Shown: positions 26,561-35,665, counted from the first letter of the stretch. The stretch is DNA of 64,000 nt from Halochromatium salexigens (GCF_016653295.1 NZ_NHSF01000059.1:202162-266161), one strand, 5' to 3'. The notes: generated by a model not told the origin, from the letters alone. Numbers and translations are program-made.

Positions 26561-27616
26561 TCAGGCGGCTTGCGCGTGCGCGAGTCGCTCGACCTCGGGC
26601 CAACCGCGACAATGACGCTCGATCAGCCCCGCCAGCATCTCGAGATGGGCAGGATCATCGTTGAGGCAGGGAATGTAGTGATACTCCTTGCCGCCGGCGT
26701 CGATGAAGTAGCCGCGGTTCTCGACGTCGATCTCCTCGAGCGTCTCCAGGCAATCGGCGGAGAAGCCGGGCGCGATCACATGCACGCTCTCGACGCCATC
26801 GCCACCCCAGAGCTTTAGCGTCTCGTCGGTGTAGGGCTGTAGCCACTCATCACGCCCCACCCGCGATTGGAACGAGACCATCCAGCGGTCATCGTCCAAC
26901 CCCAGGCGTTCGGCGACCAGGCGCGCGGTCTTGTGACAATGGCAATGATAGGGATCGCCGGCCATGAAGTAGCGTTTCGGGATGCCGTGGAACGAGAACA
27001 GCAGCCGCTCCGGCTCGCCCTTCTCGGCGGCTGCGGCGCGAATGCTGTCGCACAGGGCGTCGATATAGCCCGGCTCATCGTGGTAGTGGTTGATGAAGCG
27101 CAGTTCGGGCAGCCATCGCCAGGTCGTCATCTCATTGGTGACTGCATCAAAGGTCGAGGCCGTGGTGGTGCCCGAGTATTGCGGGTAGAGCGGTAGCACC
27201 AGCAAGCGGCGCACATTCGAACTCTTGAGCCGGCCGAGGGCCTCGGCAACCGAGGGCTTGCCGTAGCGCATGCCCAGCTCGACATGGACGTTGTCACCAA
27301 AGCGCTCGCTCAAGAGCCCCTGCAGTCCGGCCGCCTGGCGCCGGGCCACATCGAGCAGCGGCGAGCCCTTGTCGGTCCAGACCGCCTGGTAGGCCTTGGC
27401 CGAGCGGCTCGGGCGCACCCGCAGAATGACGCCATGCAGGATCAGCCACCAGACCGGGCGTGGAATCTCGACCACGCGCGGGTCCTTCAGGAACTCCGCA
27501 AGATAACGGCGCACCGCCGTTGGCGTTGGCGCCTCGGGAGTCCCGAGGTTCAACATCAACACGCCTAGGTGCTCTGACATGTCGTGCTCGAAGCCGACGA
27601 CGCTCTTATATTTCAT
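26561..27616 (-). CDS. hemH: Ferrochelatase
   Basis: HemH inserts ferrous iron into protoporphyrin IX. The 351-residue protein has LGVLMLNLGTPEAPTPTAVRRYL (in part), PLYPQYSGTTTAS, the metal-site loop LLFSFHGIPKRY and CHCHKTARLVAERL, and APGFSADCLETLEEI. The first ATG (27616) gives a short N-terminal extension (MKYKSVVGFEHD) that is seen in related sulfur bacteria; an internal ATG at 27580 is an alternative. Because these organisms make bacteriochlorophyll, this enzyme sits at the heme branch from protoporphyrin. Confidence 0.96.
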   Translation of the reverse strand: MKYKSVVGFEHDMSEHLGVLMLNLGTPEAPTPTAVRRYLAEFLKDPRVVEIPRPVWWLILHGVILRVRPSRSAKAYQAVWTDKGSPLLDVARRQAAGLQGLLSERFGDNVHVELGMRYGKPSVAEALGRLKSSNVRRLLVLPLYPQYSGTTTASTFDAVTNEMTTWRWLPELRFINHYHDEPGYIDALCDSIRAAAAEKGEPERLLFSFHGIPKRYFMAGDPYHCHCHKTARLVAERLGLDDDRWMVSFQSRVGRDEWLQPYTDETLKLWGGDGVESVHVIAPGFSADCLETLEEIDVENRGYFIDAGGKEYHYIPCLNDDPAHLEMLAGLIERHCRGWPEVERLAHAQAA

Positions 27617-27745
27617 CGAAGTCCCAAGGGTTTACGCGTTTTCCCTGATCTCTATGCCCAGTTCCACAGATTGGCGCGTGCCGGCTGCTGTTTCAACCGA
27701 ATTGCGCAATTGTGCACCAGTTTTCCATTGCCATCCGAGGCCGAC

Positions 27746-28297
27746 TCAACCATCTCGCCCGAGTTTCAACTGTTTGAAGATCATGCGAAAGCGCTCGGGG
27801 TCTTTCTGGCCGAACACCGGGTCCTCGACATTCGGCGCCACCGCCAGCAGCTCCGACCAGACCGCCTCGGACAGACAGGTCAGCGCCAGCGGAAAGGCCC
27901 GCTCTTCCTCCAACTGCATGTGCTCGCGCAGTTGCGCGATCAGCGTGCGCCCCTGGCGCTCGACCTCATCGCGGCGCAGAACCTCCTCGTGCACGATGCC
28001 CTCGAGCGATTCCTTGAAGCGTCGATTGAGTTGCATCAGGCTCTGATGCTGCTGCATCAGTTGGTTCAACACCGCGTGGCCGGGGCCGACTTCGGCCAGG
28101 ACCCGCTCGAAGATCAGATCCTCACTCGGATGGTGGACTTGATCCTCGTAATCGATCAGGTATTCCATCAACTCGCACATCAGCTCGTAATCAGGCTCAA
28201 GACCATCGCGAAACTCATCGAGCAGTCCCTCGAGCAGGTTCAGCAGTTGCGCGAGTCGTCGGTGATCCTGACCGAGACGCTCCACTAGATCGTTCAT
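27746..28297 (-). CDS. Hemerythrin HHE domain protein
   Basis: The 183-residue helical protein has candidate di-iron ligands in order: H12 (QDHRRL), H55/H56 and E59 (VHHPSED), H84 (QHQSLMQL), H126 and E130/E131 (EHMQLEEE). This is the HHE arrangement of hemerythrin-like proteins that bind oxygen or NO or help iron-centre repair. I chose ATG 28297, which has GAGG upstream; the open frame continues another 35 codons without conserved sequence. It lies about 115 bases from the potassium channel gene on the same strand. Confidence 0.87.
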   Translation of the reverse strand: MNDLVERLGQDHRRLAQLLNLLEGLLDEFRDGLEPDYELMCELMEYLIDYEDQVHHPSEDLIFERVLAEVGPGHAVLNQLMQQHQSLMQLNRRFKESLEGIVHEEVLRRDEVERQGRTLIAQLREHMQLEEERAFPLALTCLSEAVWSELLAVAPNVEDPVFGQKDPERFRMIFKQLKLGRDG

Positions 28298-28411
28298 TTG
28301 GGCCACCTCGTTGTGGGGTCGGCACATCGGGTGCCAGGAGTCGCCTGTACGCTCATCGGCGCGGCAATGGGCCCATGATAGCGCGCTCGCACCGCTCGGC
28401 ACGCAGCCGCA

Positions 28412-30184
28412 TCACAGACCCTCCTCGTGCTGCGGTGATTCGCCATGTCCCTGATCCGGGGCTTGCGCGCTGCCCCAGGTCTGCGGCCAACGGCGGCGCA
28501 ACCAGCGCCAGACCAACCCACGTGGCAGTTTGACGCCGGTGACCACATAGGTCAGCACGTCCGGATTGTTGAGCGTCCACTGCATCCAATCGCGCGCGCC
28601 AAGCTGTCCGCACAACAGCAGCCTGTCGCCGACGCGCAGCGGCTGATCGAGCCTCGGCAGCGGTCGGTGCTCACCGGCGCGCTGATGGACGAGGATGATC
28701 GCCGGCAGCATGTCCGATCGCTGTCGGGGATCACGCAGTATATCCTCCAGGGTCAGCGCATGACCCTGCGCGGCAAGCAGGCTCACCGCCTGCCCAACGC
28801 TCGCATCGATGCGCAGCTCCCAGAGGATCGGCGGTTTCGCCTCGACCAAGGCGACGAGTCGGCTGACCAGTTCGCAGGACCAGCTATCGGGCTCTTTATC
28901 CGCCGCGCTGACGAATTCATTGAGCAGTGGCGCGCTGAGCAGGGTCCGGATCCGTTGCGCCACGATCAAGCTCGGGTGCATCAGGATATCGGCCTCGACC
29001 GCCTTGAACAGCTCCTCGTTGATCAACTGATTCTCGCGCACCACGGTGAACAGCCCCGGATTGAGTTCCTTGGCCGTCATGATGATCGAGAGATTGTTGG
29101 CGTCATTGTCGGTGCCGGCGACCAGCCCCACGGCGCGGTGGATATCGGCCTGCTCCAGGGTCACCGCCTCGGTGCCGCGTCCCTTGATCAGCGGCCCTGG
29201 CGGTAGCCCAGTGCGCTCGGGCTGCATCTCGACCACCATCAGTTCGATGCCATCCTGCTCGGCCAGATGGGCATAGAGCGCCTTGCCGAAACGCCCATAG
29301 CCGCAGATGATCCAGAGCCCGTCGGCCGGCGGATAGATCGGTTCGGGCAGCATCGCGCCGCGTAACTGCGCGAGCCACTCCTGCAAGGCGGTGAGGCAGG
29401 GCGAGTCGATCGCGATGCTCAGATAACGCGCGAAGATATCGAAGGGGTCATAGATGTGATCGGTGCCGAACGAGGCCATGTTGGCCTCGATATCGTGCGA
29501 GTCGGCGCGGCAGATGACCTTGGCGTCTGGATGCATCAGCTTGGCCGCGAGCGCCACCTTCAGGTTGACCTCATTGACCGAGGTCAGGGCCAGGACGCCG
29601 GCACAATAGGGGCTGCGCAGCCCGGCCAGCAGCAGCGTGTCGGGGCGGCGCACATCGGCGCGCAGCGCCGGCACGAACTCGCGCAAGGACTCGAGCTTGA
29701 GCAGATCGATGCGCTCCGGATTGTTATCCAGGACGACGGCGCGCTGGCCGCGCTCGGTCAATGCCCGCACCAGGCCGCTGCCGGTCTGACCGTAACCGCA
29801 GACCAGATAGAAGTCCTCGTTGATGGCGCGCACATGGGCGCTGAAACGATGTTCCTCGATGGTGCGCCGCAGGGCCTTGTCCTGCAGCAGCGTGATCATC
29901 GCGCCGATCGAGTAGAGCCAGCCGCTCACGGTGGCATAGATACACAGCGTCACCCAGATCCGCTGCGCGTCGCTGAACGCCTGTGGCAGCTCGCCGAAGC
30001 CGATGGTCGTCGACATGTAGCTGACGAAGTAGAAGGCGTGGAAGATGCTCAGATGCCAGGGATTGCCCTCGGCATCCTGGCCCGGGATCAGCACCAAGCC
30101 GACGATCGTGATCGAGTAGAGCACGATCAGCGTCAGCAGTGGCGCACGCATGCGCCGCAGGATGAGGAAGATGATGCTGTCCAC
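28412..30184 (-). CDS. Two-RCK potassium channel-like protein with TIGFGE filter
   Basis: The 590-residue protein has two transmembrane helices (about 14-34 and 78-100) around a pore loop whose filter reads TTIGFGELP (T60-E65) rather than TVGYGD. It then has two tandem TrkA-N/RCK Rossmann domains with NAD-type loops VCGYGQTGSG (near 129) and ICGYGRFGKA (near 295), and TrkA-C-like segments, the last one around 490-560. Such proteins gate K+ flux by nucleotide binding. The altered filter is known in some proteobacterial homologues but its selectivity is not obvious. A DUF6394 membrane protein gene lies 38 bases upstream, probably co-transcribed. Confidence 0.85.
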   Translation of the reverse strand: MDSIIFLILRRMRAPLLTLIVLYSITIVGLVLIPGQDAEGNPWHLSIFHAFYFVSYMSTTIGFGELPQAFSDAQRIWVTLCIYATVSGWLYSIGAMITLLQDKALRRTIEEHRFSAHVRAINEDFYLVCGYGQTGSGLVRALTERGQRAVVLDNNPERIDLLKLESLREFVPALRADVRRPDTLLLAGLRSPYCAGVLALTSVNEVNLKVALAAKLMHPDAKVICRADSHDIEANMASFGTDHIYDPFDIFARYLSIAIDSPCLTALQEWLAQLRGAMLPEPIYPPADGLWIICGYGRFGKALYAHLAEQDGIELMVVEMQPERTGLPPGPLIKGRGTEAVTLEQADIHRAVGLVAGTDNDANNLSIIMTAKELNPGLFTVVRENQLINEELFKAVEADILMHPSLIVAQRIRTLLSAPLLNEFVSAADKEPDSWSCELVSRLVALVEAKPPILWELRIDASVGQAVSLLAAQGHALTLEDILRDPRQRSDMLPAIILVHQRAGEHRPLPRLDQPLRVGDRLLLCGQLGARDWMQWTLNNPDVLTYVVTGVKLPRGLVWRWLRRRWPQTWGSAQAPDQGHGESPQHEEGL

Positions 30185-30222
30185 CGCAGGCTCCGCTCGA
30201 CTCGCCTTGGCGCGCTCGCCGG

Positions 30223-30606
30223 TCAGCGCCGCAGCATGGTCGTCTCGATGATCAGCAGGATCACCGAGACCACATTGGCGACCATGGCCCCGGCCGCGAG
30301 CGAGACCACGCTCGCGAGTGAACCGGCGGTAAAACCATCCGCCGAGGCATGCACCGCCACGGTCCAGATCACCGCCCCGGCGATCAACTGCAGGATCGCC
30401 ACCAAACTCGTCGCCAGCAGCACCGCGCCCATCTGTGAGCGGTCACCGAGCTTGAGCACGGTCGCGATCAGGTTGACCACCAGGACCGATGCGAACTCCC
30501 AAGCATGGTGATGGGCATGATTGTCGATCTCGCCATAGACGAAGCCGAAGTTCAACGTCAGGGCCAGCAGGATGAAGAATCCAAAGACGACCTTCTCGGG
30601 ATTCAT
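30223..30606 (-). CDS. DUF6394 four-helix membrane protein
   Basis: The 127-residue protein has about four hydrophobic segments and a His-rich loop (GEIDNHAHHHAWEF) after the first. It matches my recollection of DUF6394, a family encoded next to RCK potassium channels. ATG 30606 has GGAG seven bases upstream; a TTG just before it is a poorer start. The function is unknown; the location suggests an accessory subunit of the channel encoded downstream. Confidence 0.75.
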   Translation of the reverse strand: MNPEKVVFGFFILLALTLNFGFVYGEIDNHAHHHAWEFASVLVVNLIATVLKLGDRSQMGAVLLATSLVAILQLIAGAVIWTVAVHASADGFTAGSLASVVSLAAGAMVANVVSVILLIIETTMLRR

Positions 30607-30702
30607 CAAGGGTCTCCTCGGTGGGCGCGGACAGTTCCGCTGATCACGCGTATCCTAGCGGGTTTTTCCAGCGTGCCATCCGCGAACAGGCGTCTGTCTG
30701 CC

Positions 30703-31590
30703 ATGAGTCAACCATCCGTGTCCCTGCCCTTACCCGAAGCCGTCGCCGCGCCACGCGATCACATTCGCACCGAGCAGGCTGGACGTATCGCCTATTACCA
30801 CGACACGCGCGGCGACGGTCGACCGCTGGTCTTGGTGCACAGCATCAACGCGGCCCCGAGCACCTATGAGGTCAAGCCGCTGTTCGAGCATTACGCCGGC
30901 ACCAGGCCGGTCTACAGCATCGACCTGCCCGGCTTCGGTCACTCCGAGCGCAGTGAGCGTGCCTATTCCGCCGAACTCTACGCCAATGCGATCCGCGCCT
31001 TGCTCGAACAGGTCGTCCAGGCGCCGGCGGATGTCCTCGCGCTCTCACTGAGCGCCGAATTCGCCGCGCGCGCGGCGCTTGGCTCGCCCGCGAGTGTCGC
31101 CTCGCTGGTGTTGATCTCGCCGACCGGCTTCTCGGAGCGCGGTCTGCCGCCTCAACTCGTCGGCCAGGCCGTGCATGGAGTGATCGGCGCGCGGCTCTGG
31201 AGCCAGGGACTCTATGACCTGGTGGCCTCAAGGCGCAGCATCCGCCACTACCTCGGCAAATCCTTCCAGGGCCAGCCCCCGCAGGCACTCGTCGACTATG
31301 CCTACGCCACCTCGCATCAACCGGGTGCCCGCCACGCACCGCTGATCTTCCTCTCGACGCAACTGTTCACGCGCGAGGCCGTCTCCAAGCTCTATGCACG
31401 ACTGACGACACGGCCGGTGCTGGCGATCGCCGACCGCGATCCCTATGTCACCTTCGAGCGCCTGCCCGAGCTGGTGGCGCATCAAGCGAACTGGCAACAG
31501 CAGAGCCTCGGACCACATCGCGGGCTGCCACACTGGGAACAACCGCAGGCCTTGTTCGCCGCCCTGGATCGCTTTTGGGCCACCGTTTGA
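30703..31590 (+). CDS. Alpha/beta hydrolase
   Basis: The 295-residue protein has the alpha/beta hydrolase fold: oxyanion loop LVLVHSINAAPS, IDLPGFGHSERS, nucleophile elbow ALSLS (candidate Ser115), late acid in LAIADRDPY, and His in LGPHRGLPHWE. The elbow has Ala and Ser in place of the two usual glycines of GxSxG, which is tolerated as small residues but uncommon. No signal peptide is evident. I chose ATG 30703; the upstream open frame is antisense to DUF6394. The substrate is unknown. Confidence 0.82.
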   Translation: MSQPSVSLPLPEAVAAPRDHIRTEQAGRIAYYHDTRGDGRPLVLVHSINAAPSTYEVKPLFEHYAGTRPVYSIDLPGFGHSERSERAYSAELYANAIRALLEQVVQAPADVLALSLSAEFAARAALGSPASVASLVLISPTGFSERGLPPQLVGQAVHGVIGARLWSQGLYDLVASRRSIRHYLGKSFQGQPPQALVDYAYATSHQPGARHAPLIFLSTQLFTREAVSKLYARLTTRPVLAIADRDPYVTFERLPELVAHQANWQQQSLGPHRGLPHWEQPQALFAALDRFWATV

Positions 31591-31657
31591 CCTCGGCGCG
31601 CCTCTACCTCGCGAATGCGGAAGACCCGGCCGGGATGGCCGGTGGTGAACAGCACAT

Positions 31658-32077
31658 TCATGTTTCCCATGGATCGATCAGTGTGACGCCTGTCTCCCAA
31701 AAATCCTTGACATTCCGAGTGGCTATAGAGGCGCCTCTGGATTGCGCGATGGCAGCAATCATGGCATCGAACTGACTGATGGGACGCCCGGCTTGTCGGC
31801 GGGCAACGGCGATCCGCGCATAGGCATCGGCCGCATCTCGATCAAAGCTCCACACGAGACCGGCAAGATCCTGATCCAGGATGGCTCGTATCACCTCCAG
31901 CATCTGTTGGCGCCGCTGTCCGTCAGGCAACAAATAGAGGCCGTACAGGATTTCGCCTCGCGTCACGCTGGTCGTGAACAAGGATGTACGCGGTTGTCTC
32001 TCCATCCAATCGAGCACCTGTGGTGCCGGCGAAGGACGCAATGCCTCTGACAGGACATTGGTATCGAGTACGATCAT
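31658..32077 (-). CDS. PIN-domain toxin, FitB/VapC family
   Basis: The 139-residue protein is a type II toxin-like ribonuclease. The PIN acidic residues are present: D5 in IVLDTNVLSE, E42 in TRGEILYG, D104 in SQFDAMIAA and D125 in RNVKDF, so the active site appears intact. Its ATG overlaps the antitoxin stop by four bases (ATGA), the usual toxin-antitoxin coupling. Confidence 0.93.
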   Translation of the reverse strand: MIVLDTNVLSEALRPSPAPQVLDWMERQPRTSLFTTSVTRGEILYGLYLLPDGQRRQQMLEVIRAILDQDLAGLVWSFDRDAADAYARIAVARRQAGRPISQFDAMIAAIAQSRGASIATRNVKDFWETGVTLIDPWET

Positions 32078-32322
32078 GAGGCGAGATTCGTTGCCTCACG
32101 AATCGCCTCACGGGCAGGCACGTCCAACTCGACCCCACCCAGCGGCTCGATGCGGGAACGGATCGATTGAGCCAGAGAGGGCGGTTCAGCCGACTCAAAG
32201 AACAGCGCCGATCGCAAAATTTCCCGCGCCTCGTCCTCCATCGAATGCCCGTGAAGGGTTGCGCGAGCGCGTAGACGGTCCTGGATCTGATCGTCGATAT
32301 GATGAATCGTCATGCTTGCCAT
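32074..32322 (-). CDS. FitA-like ribbon-helix-helix antitoxin
   Basis: The 82-residue protein has an N-terminal ribbon-helix-helix (MTIHHIDDQIQDRLRARA, then HGHSMEDEAREILRSAL) typical of FitA, which binds DNA as a dimer, and a C-terminal toxin-binding tail. ATG 32322 follows GGAGG by five bases. The pair probably represses its own promoter, which should lie in the 47 bases upstream. Confidence 0.92.
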   Translation of the reverse strand: MASMTIHHIDDQIQDRLRARATLHGHSMEDEAREILRSALFFESAEPPSLAQSIRSRIEPLGGVELDVPAREAIREATNLAS

Positions 32323-32369
32323 CCGGACCTCCACATTTCTGAGCAATGGTCGATACCTTGTGCTCGGCC

Positions 32370-32618
32370 TTAGCGTCGACCGCGCGACCGCCACCAGGTG
32401 CCGCCGACATAGAGCAGCGACCCGATCAGCATCACGATCATCGAGAAGCCGAACCAACCGAGGAACAGATAGACCACCCGCAACCAGGCCACACCCCCGG
32501 CCTCGATGTCTCTGAGGTCGACCGGCGCTTGGTGCAGGAAGCCGATCAGGGTCATGCCCAACGCCAGCACCAGCGACCAAAACAGGGAAAACAAGAGCAG
32601 ATTCGGCTTCTTTTTCAT
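32370..32618 (-). CDS. Small two-helix membrane protein, unknown
   Basis: The 82-residue product starts MKKKPNLLLF and has two hydrophobic helices (about 8-28 and 45-70) separated by an Asp/Glu loop, ending in WWRSRGRR. By the positive-inside pattern both termini should be cytoplasmic. I do not recognise a family. It lies 66 bases past cimA on the same strand. Confidence 0.6.
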   Translation of the reverse strand: MKKKPNLLLFSLFWSLVLALGMTLIGFLHQAPVDLRDIEAGGVAWLRVVYLFLGWFGFSMIVMLIGSLLYVGGTWWRSRGRR

Positions 32619-32684
32619 CGGTAACGAGGAGCGGCAAGGGGCGTCAAGGAACCATCACGGACAATCAAACAACGGGCGCGAGCC

Positions 32685-34268
32685 TCAGGCCGCCGATTCC
32701 GCGGCGGCCTTGGCATCGGCGAGATCGCGCTGGCGTTTCAGCGACCAGTGGATCACCAGATTCAGCATCCGCATGGTCGCGCCGATCGCCGCGAACACCT
32801 GGTTGGCGTGCACACCGCGGGTCTTGAAGGTGCCCCGATCATCGGCCCAACTGATCGTACACTCGGTAAGCGCATCGGTGCGGCCACCCTTGGGGATGCG
32901 CACCTCGTAGTCGACCAGTGCCGGCAGGCTCAGGCCCTGGGTCTTGACCACCCGCGCCAAGGCCTTGTTGAAGGCATCGAAGCCGCCATTGCCGCTGCCG
33001 GTGGCGGTCAGATGCTCGCCGCGCAAGCAGAGCTTGATGCTGGCGGTCGATTCCAGCCCATAGCTCGAGGAGACATTGCAGGCGATCAGCTCGGCATGGC
33101 TATAGTCCTTGCTCTCGAGCACCTCGGCGATGATGAACGGCAGATCCTCGGCGGTGATGGTCTTCTTCGAATCGCCGAGTTCGACGATGCGCTTCAACAC
33201 CTTGCGCTGATTCTCCTCGGAGAGCGTGATGCCGATGCGCTCCAGATTCTTCGCCAGCGACGCTTTACCCGCGAGCTTGCCGAGGGCATAGACGCGCCGG
33301 CGCCCGAAGCGCTCCGGCGAGAGCTTGGTGTGATAGAGGCTGCCCTTGTTGTCGCCATCGGCATGGATGCCAGCGGTCTGGGTGAAGACATCGTCGCCGA
33401 CGATGGGCGCGTTATCACCGATGCGCTTGCCCGAGAAGTATTGCACCAGCTCGCTGACGCGCCCGAGATGGCTCTCGTCGATGCCGATCTCCAGGCTGAG
33501 CTGATCGCGCAGATTCACCACCACCTCGGCCAGCGACGCATTGCCGGCGCGCTCGCCCAGGCAGTTGACCGTGCAATGCACCGCTGCGGCACCGGCCTGC
33601 GCGGCGGCGAAGACGTTCGCGGTGGCCAGGCCATAATCGTTGTGCGGATGGAAATCAAAGCGGCAGTCCGGGAAGCGCCGGATCATGTCCGACAGCGCCG
33701 CGAACACCCGCTCGGGCGTCATCACGCCCAGGGTATCTGGCAACATGAAATGCCCGACCCCGCTCTCGGCGAGGGCTTCGATCAGCGCATAGACATAGGC
33801 CGGGTTGTCGGCATAGCCGTTCGACCAGTCCTCGAGATAGAGATTGACCGCGAGGCCGCGCTCACGCGCGATCGTGATATCCGCCCGCACATCCTCGGCA
33901 TGTTGCTCGGGAGTCTTGCCAAGCTGGGTGCGGCAATGCTTCTCGCTGCCCTTGGCCAGCAGGTTAATCACCTGACCACCGGCGCGCCGAATCCAATCGA
34001 CGCTGCGCCCGCCATCGACGAAGCCGAGCACCTCGACGCGCCCATCGAGCCCTTTCGGACGCGCCCAGTCGATGATCTGCGCCACCGCCGCCAGCTCGCC
34101 CTCCGAGACCCGCGCCGAGGCGACCTCGATGCGATCGACCCGCAGCAGCTCGAGCAGCGCCTTGGCGATGTTGACCTTCTCATCGGGCGAGAAGGAGACG
34201 CCCTGCGTCTGCTCGCCATCGCGCAGCGTGGTATCGAGGATCAGAATGCGTTGGTCGTCTGAGGTCAC
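32685..34268 (-). CDS. cimA: (R)-citramalate synthase, Leptospira CimA type
   Basis: CimA condenses pyruvate and acetyl-CoA to citramalate, giving isoleucine without threonine deaminase. The 527-residue protein has the DRE-TIM barrel (LDTTLRDGEQTQGVSFSPDE, FHPHNDYGLATANVFAA, NCLGERAGNASLAEVV) and the leucine-synthase-type regulatory domain (SSYGLESTASIKLCL, DYEVRIPKGGRTDALTE). From memory it resembles Leptospira citramalate synthase closely at EVASARVSEGEL, YLEDWSNG, FSGKRIG and DVFTQTAGIHADGD, more than LeuA. Isopropylmalate synthase activity cannot be excluded. The start overlaps the thrC stop by four bases. Confidence 0.84.
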   Translation of the reverse strand: MTSDDQRILILDTTLRDGEQTQGVSFSPDEKVNIAKALLELLRVDRIEVASARVSEGELAAVAQIIDWARPKGLDGRVEVLGFVDGGRSVDWIRRAGGQVINLLAKGSEKHCRTQLGKTPEQHAEDVRADITIARERGLAVNLYLEDWSNGYADNPAYVYALIEALAESGVGHFMLPDTLGVMTPERVFAALSDMIRRFPDCRFDFHPHNDYGLATANVFAAAQAGAAAVHCTVNCLGERAGNASLAEVVVNLRDQLSLEIGIDESHLGRVSELVQYFSGKRIGDNAPIVGDDVFTQTAGIHADGDNKGSLYHTKLSPERFGRRRVYALGKLAGKASLAKNLERIGITLSEENQRKVLKRIVELGDSKKTITAEDLPFIIAEVLESKDYSHAELIACNVSSSYGLESTASIKLCLRGEHLTATGSGNGGFDAFNKALARVVKTQGLSLPALVDYEVRIPKGGRTDALTECTISWADDRGTFKTRGVHANQVFAAIGATMRMLNLVIHWSLKRQRDLADAKAAAESAA

Positions 34269-35665
34269 GGATGCTCTCGGGCCGAGGTGTCTAGGGTTTC
34301 GCGCATGAAACGGCTCACCGCCTCGGCCTCGGCCGGCAGCTCGACGCAGCGCGTCTCGCGCTCGAGCAGGCCGCGCAACGGCGGAGGCGGTGCCGGCTCG
34401 ATGCCGATGGCTTCGACCACTGCGGTCTCGAACTTGGCCGGATGCGCGGTCGCGAGCACCACCGCATCGGGGTGATCGGCCGCGGCGCGGGCACCGACGG
34501 CGGTGTGCGGACAGAGGAGATAGCCACCGGCCTGATAGACACGGCGGATCTCGGCCAGGGTTTCGGCATCGGAGACGGCACGCGCGTCGAAGTCCTCGGC
34601 CACCCGGCGCTGGCGCTCGCCATCGACCTGGAGCTGCCCGGTCTGCTCCATCTCGGCGAGCAGCGCACGCACCGCCGCCGGGTCTTGGTCGAGCAGATAG
34701 TAGAGATAGCGCTCGAAGTTCGAGGCGAGCTGGATATCCATCGCCGGGCTCAGGGTGTGATAGACCTCGCCGGCGCGGTAGACCCCGCTGGCGACGAAGC
34801 GGCTGAGGATATCGTTGCGATTGGTGGCGATGATCAGCCGATCGATCGGCAACCCCATGCGCTTGGCCAGCCAGCCGGCGAAGACATCGCCGAAGTTGCC
34901 CGTCGGCACCGAGAAGCTGACGCGGTGCGCGGGATCACCGCCGCTGAGCCGCCCCCACGCGTAGAAATAGTAGATGGTCTGCGCCAGGATGCGGGCGAGA
35001 TTGATCGAGTTGACCGCGCCGAGGCGGTAGTCACGCTTGAACGCCAGATCGTTGAACAGAGCCTTGACGATACGCTGGGTGTCATCGAAGGTCCCCTCCA
35101 CGGCGATGTTGTGCACGTTGGCATCGAGCACCGTGGTCATCTGCCGCTCTTGGATCGGCGAGACGCGCCCCTTGGGATGGAGGATGAAGATCTCGATGCC
35201 GGCCTTGCCGCGCACGCCATCGATCGCCGCCGAGCCGGTATCGCCCGAGGTCGCACCGAGGATGCGCAGCACGCCGCGCTCGCGCGCGATGAAATACTCG
35301 AAGAGGTTGCCGAGCAGCTGCAGCGCGACATCCTTGAACGCCGCCGTCGGGCCGTGGAAGAGTTCGAGCCAGGGCCGCCCCGCCTGCTCGACCACCGGCG
35401 TCACCTCGGGATGCGAGAAGCGCCCATAGGAGTGCTCGACCAGCGCCACGAGATCGGCGCGCGGCATCGCCTCACCGACGAAGGGCGCCAGCACCTCGAC
35501 CGCAAGCGCTTGAAAACTCAAGCGCGACCAGGCCACCAGGGTGTCCTCGCTCAGGCGCGGGATGTGCTCTGGCACCAGCAGCCCGCCATCGGTCCCCAGC
35601 CCCATCATCACCGCCTCGGCAAAGCCGACCGGCTCCACACCGCCGCGTGTACTCAGGTATCGCAT
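34265..35665 (-). CDS. thrC: Threonine synthase
   Basis: ThrC converts O-phosphohomoserine to threonine with PLP. The 466-residue protein begins MRYLSTRGGVEPVGF, has the PLP lysine K111 in GPTAAFKDVALQLLGNL, the ATSGDTGSAA phosphate loop, and SVPTGNFGDVFAGWLAKRMG. It belongs to the longer proteobacterial/fungal type. It is translationally coupled to cimA (ATGA overlap), giving a threonine/isoleucine operon. Confidence 0.96.
   Translation of the reverse strand: MRYLSTRGGVEPVGFAEAVMMGLGTDGGLLVPEHIPRLSEDTLVAWSRLSFQALAVEVLAPFVGEAMPRADLVALVEHSYGRFSHPEVTPVVEQAGRPWLELFHGPTAAFKDVALQLLGNLFEYFIARERGVLRILGATSGDTGSAAIDGVRGKAGIEIFILHPKGRVSPIQERQMTTVLDANVHNIAVEGTFDDTQRIVKALFNDLAFKRDYRLGAVNSINLARILAQTIYYFYAWGRLSGGDPAHRVSFSVPTGNFGDVFAGWLAKRMGLPIDRLIIATNRNDILSRFVASGVYRAGEVYHTLSPAMDIQLASNFERYLYYLLDQDPAAVRALLAEMEQTGQLQVDGERQRRVAEDFDARAVSDAETLAEIRRVYQAGGYLLCPHTAVGARAAADHPDAVVLATAHPAKFETAVVEAIGIEPAPPPPLRGLLERETRCVELPAEAEAVSRFMRETLDTSAREHP

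Noticed and set aside
32748-34262. 504-codon plus-strand frame opposite cimA, and a 457-codon one opposite thrC (34442-35815)
   Set aside because: Both mirror well-supported genes on the minus strand and carry no motif.
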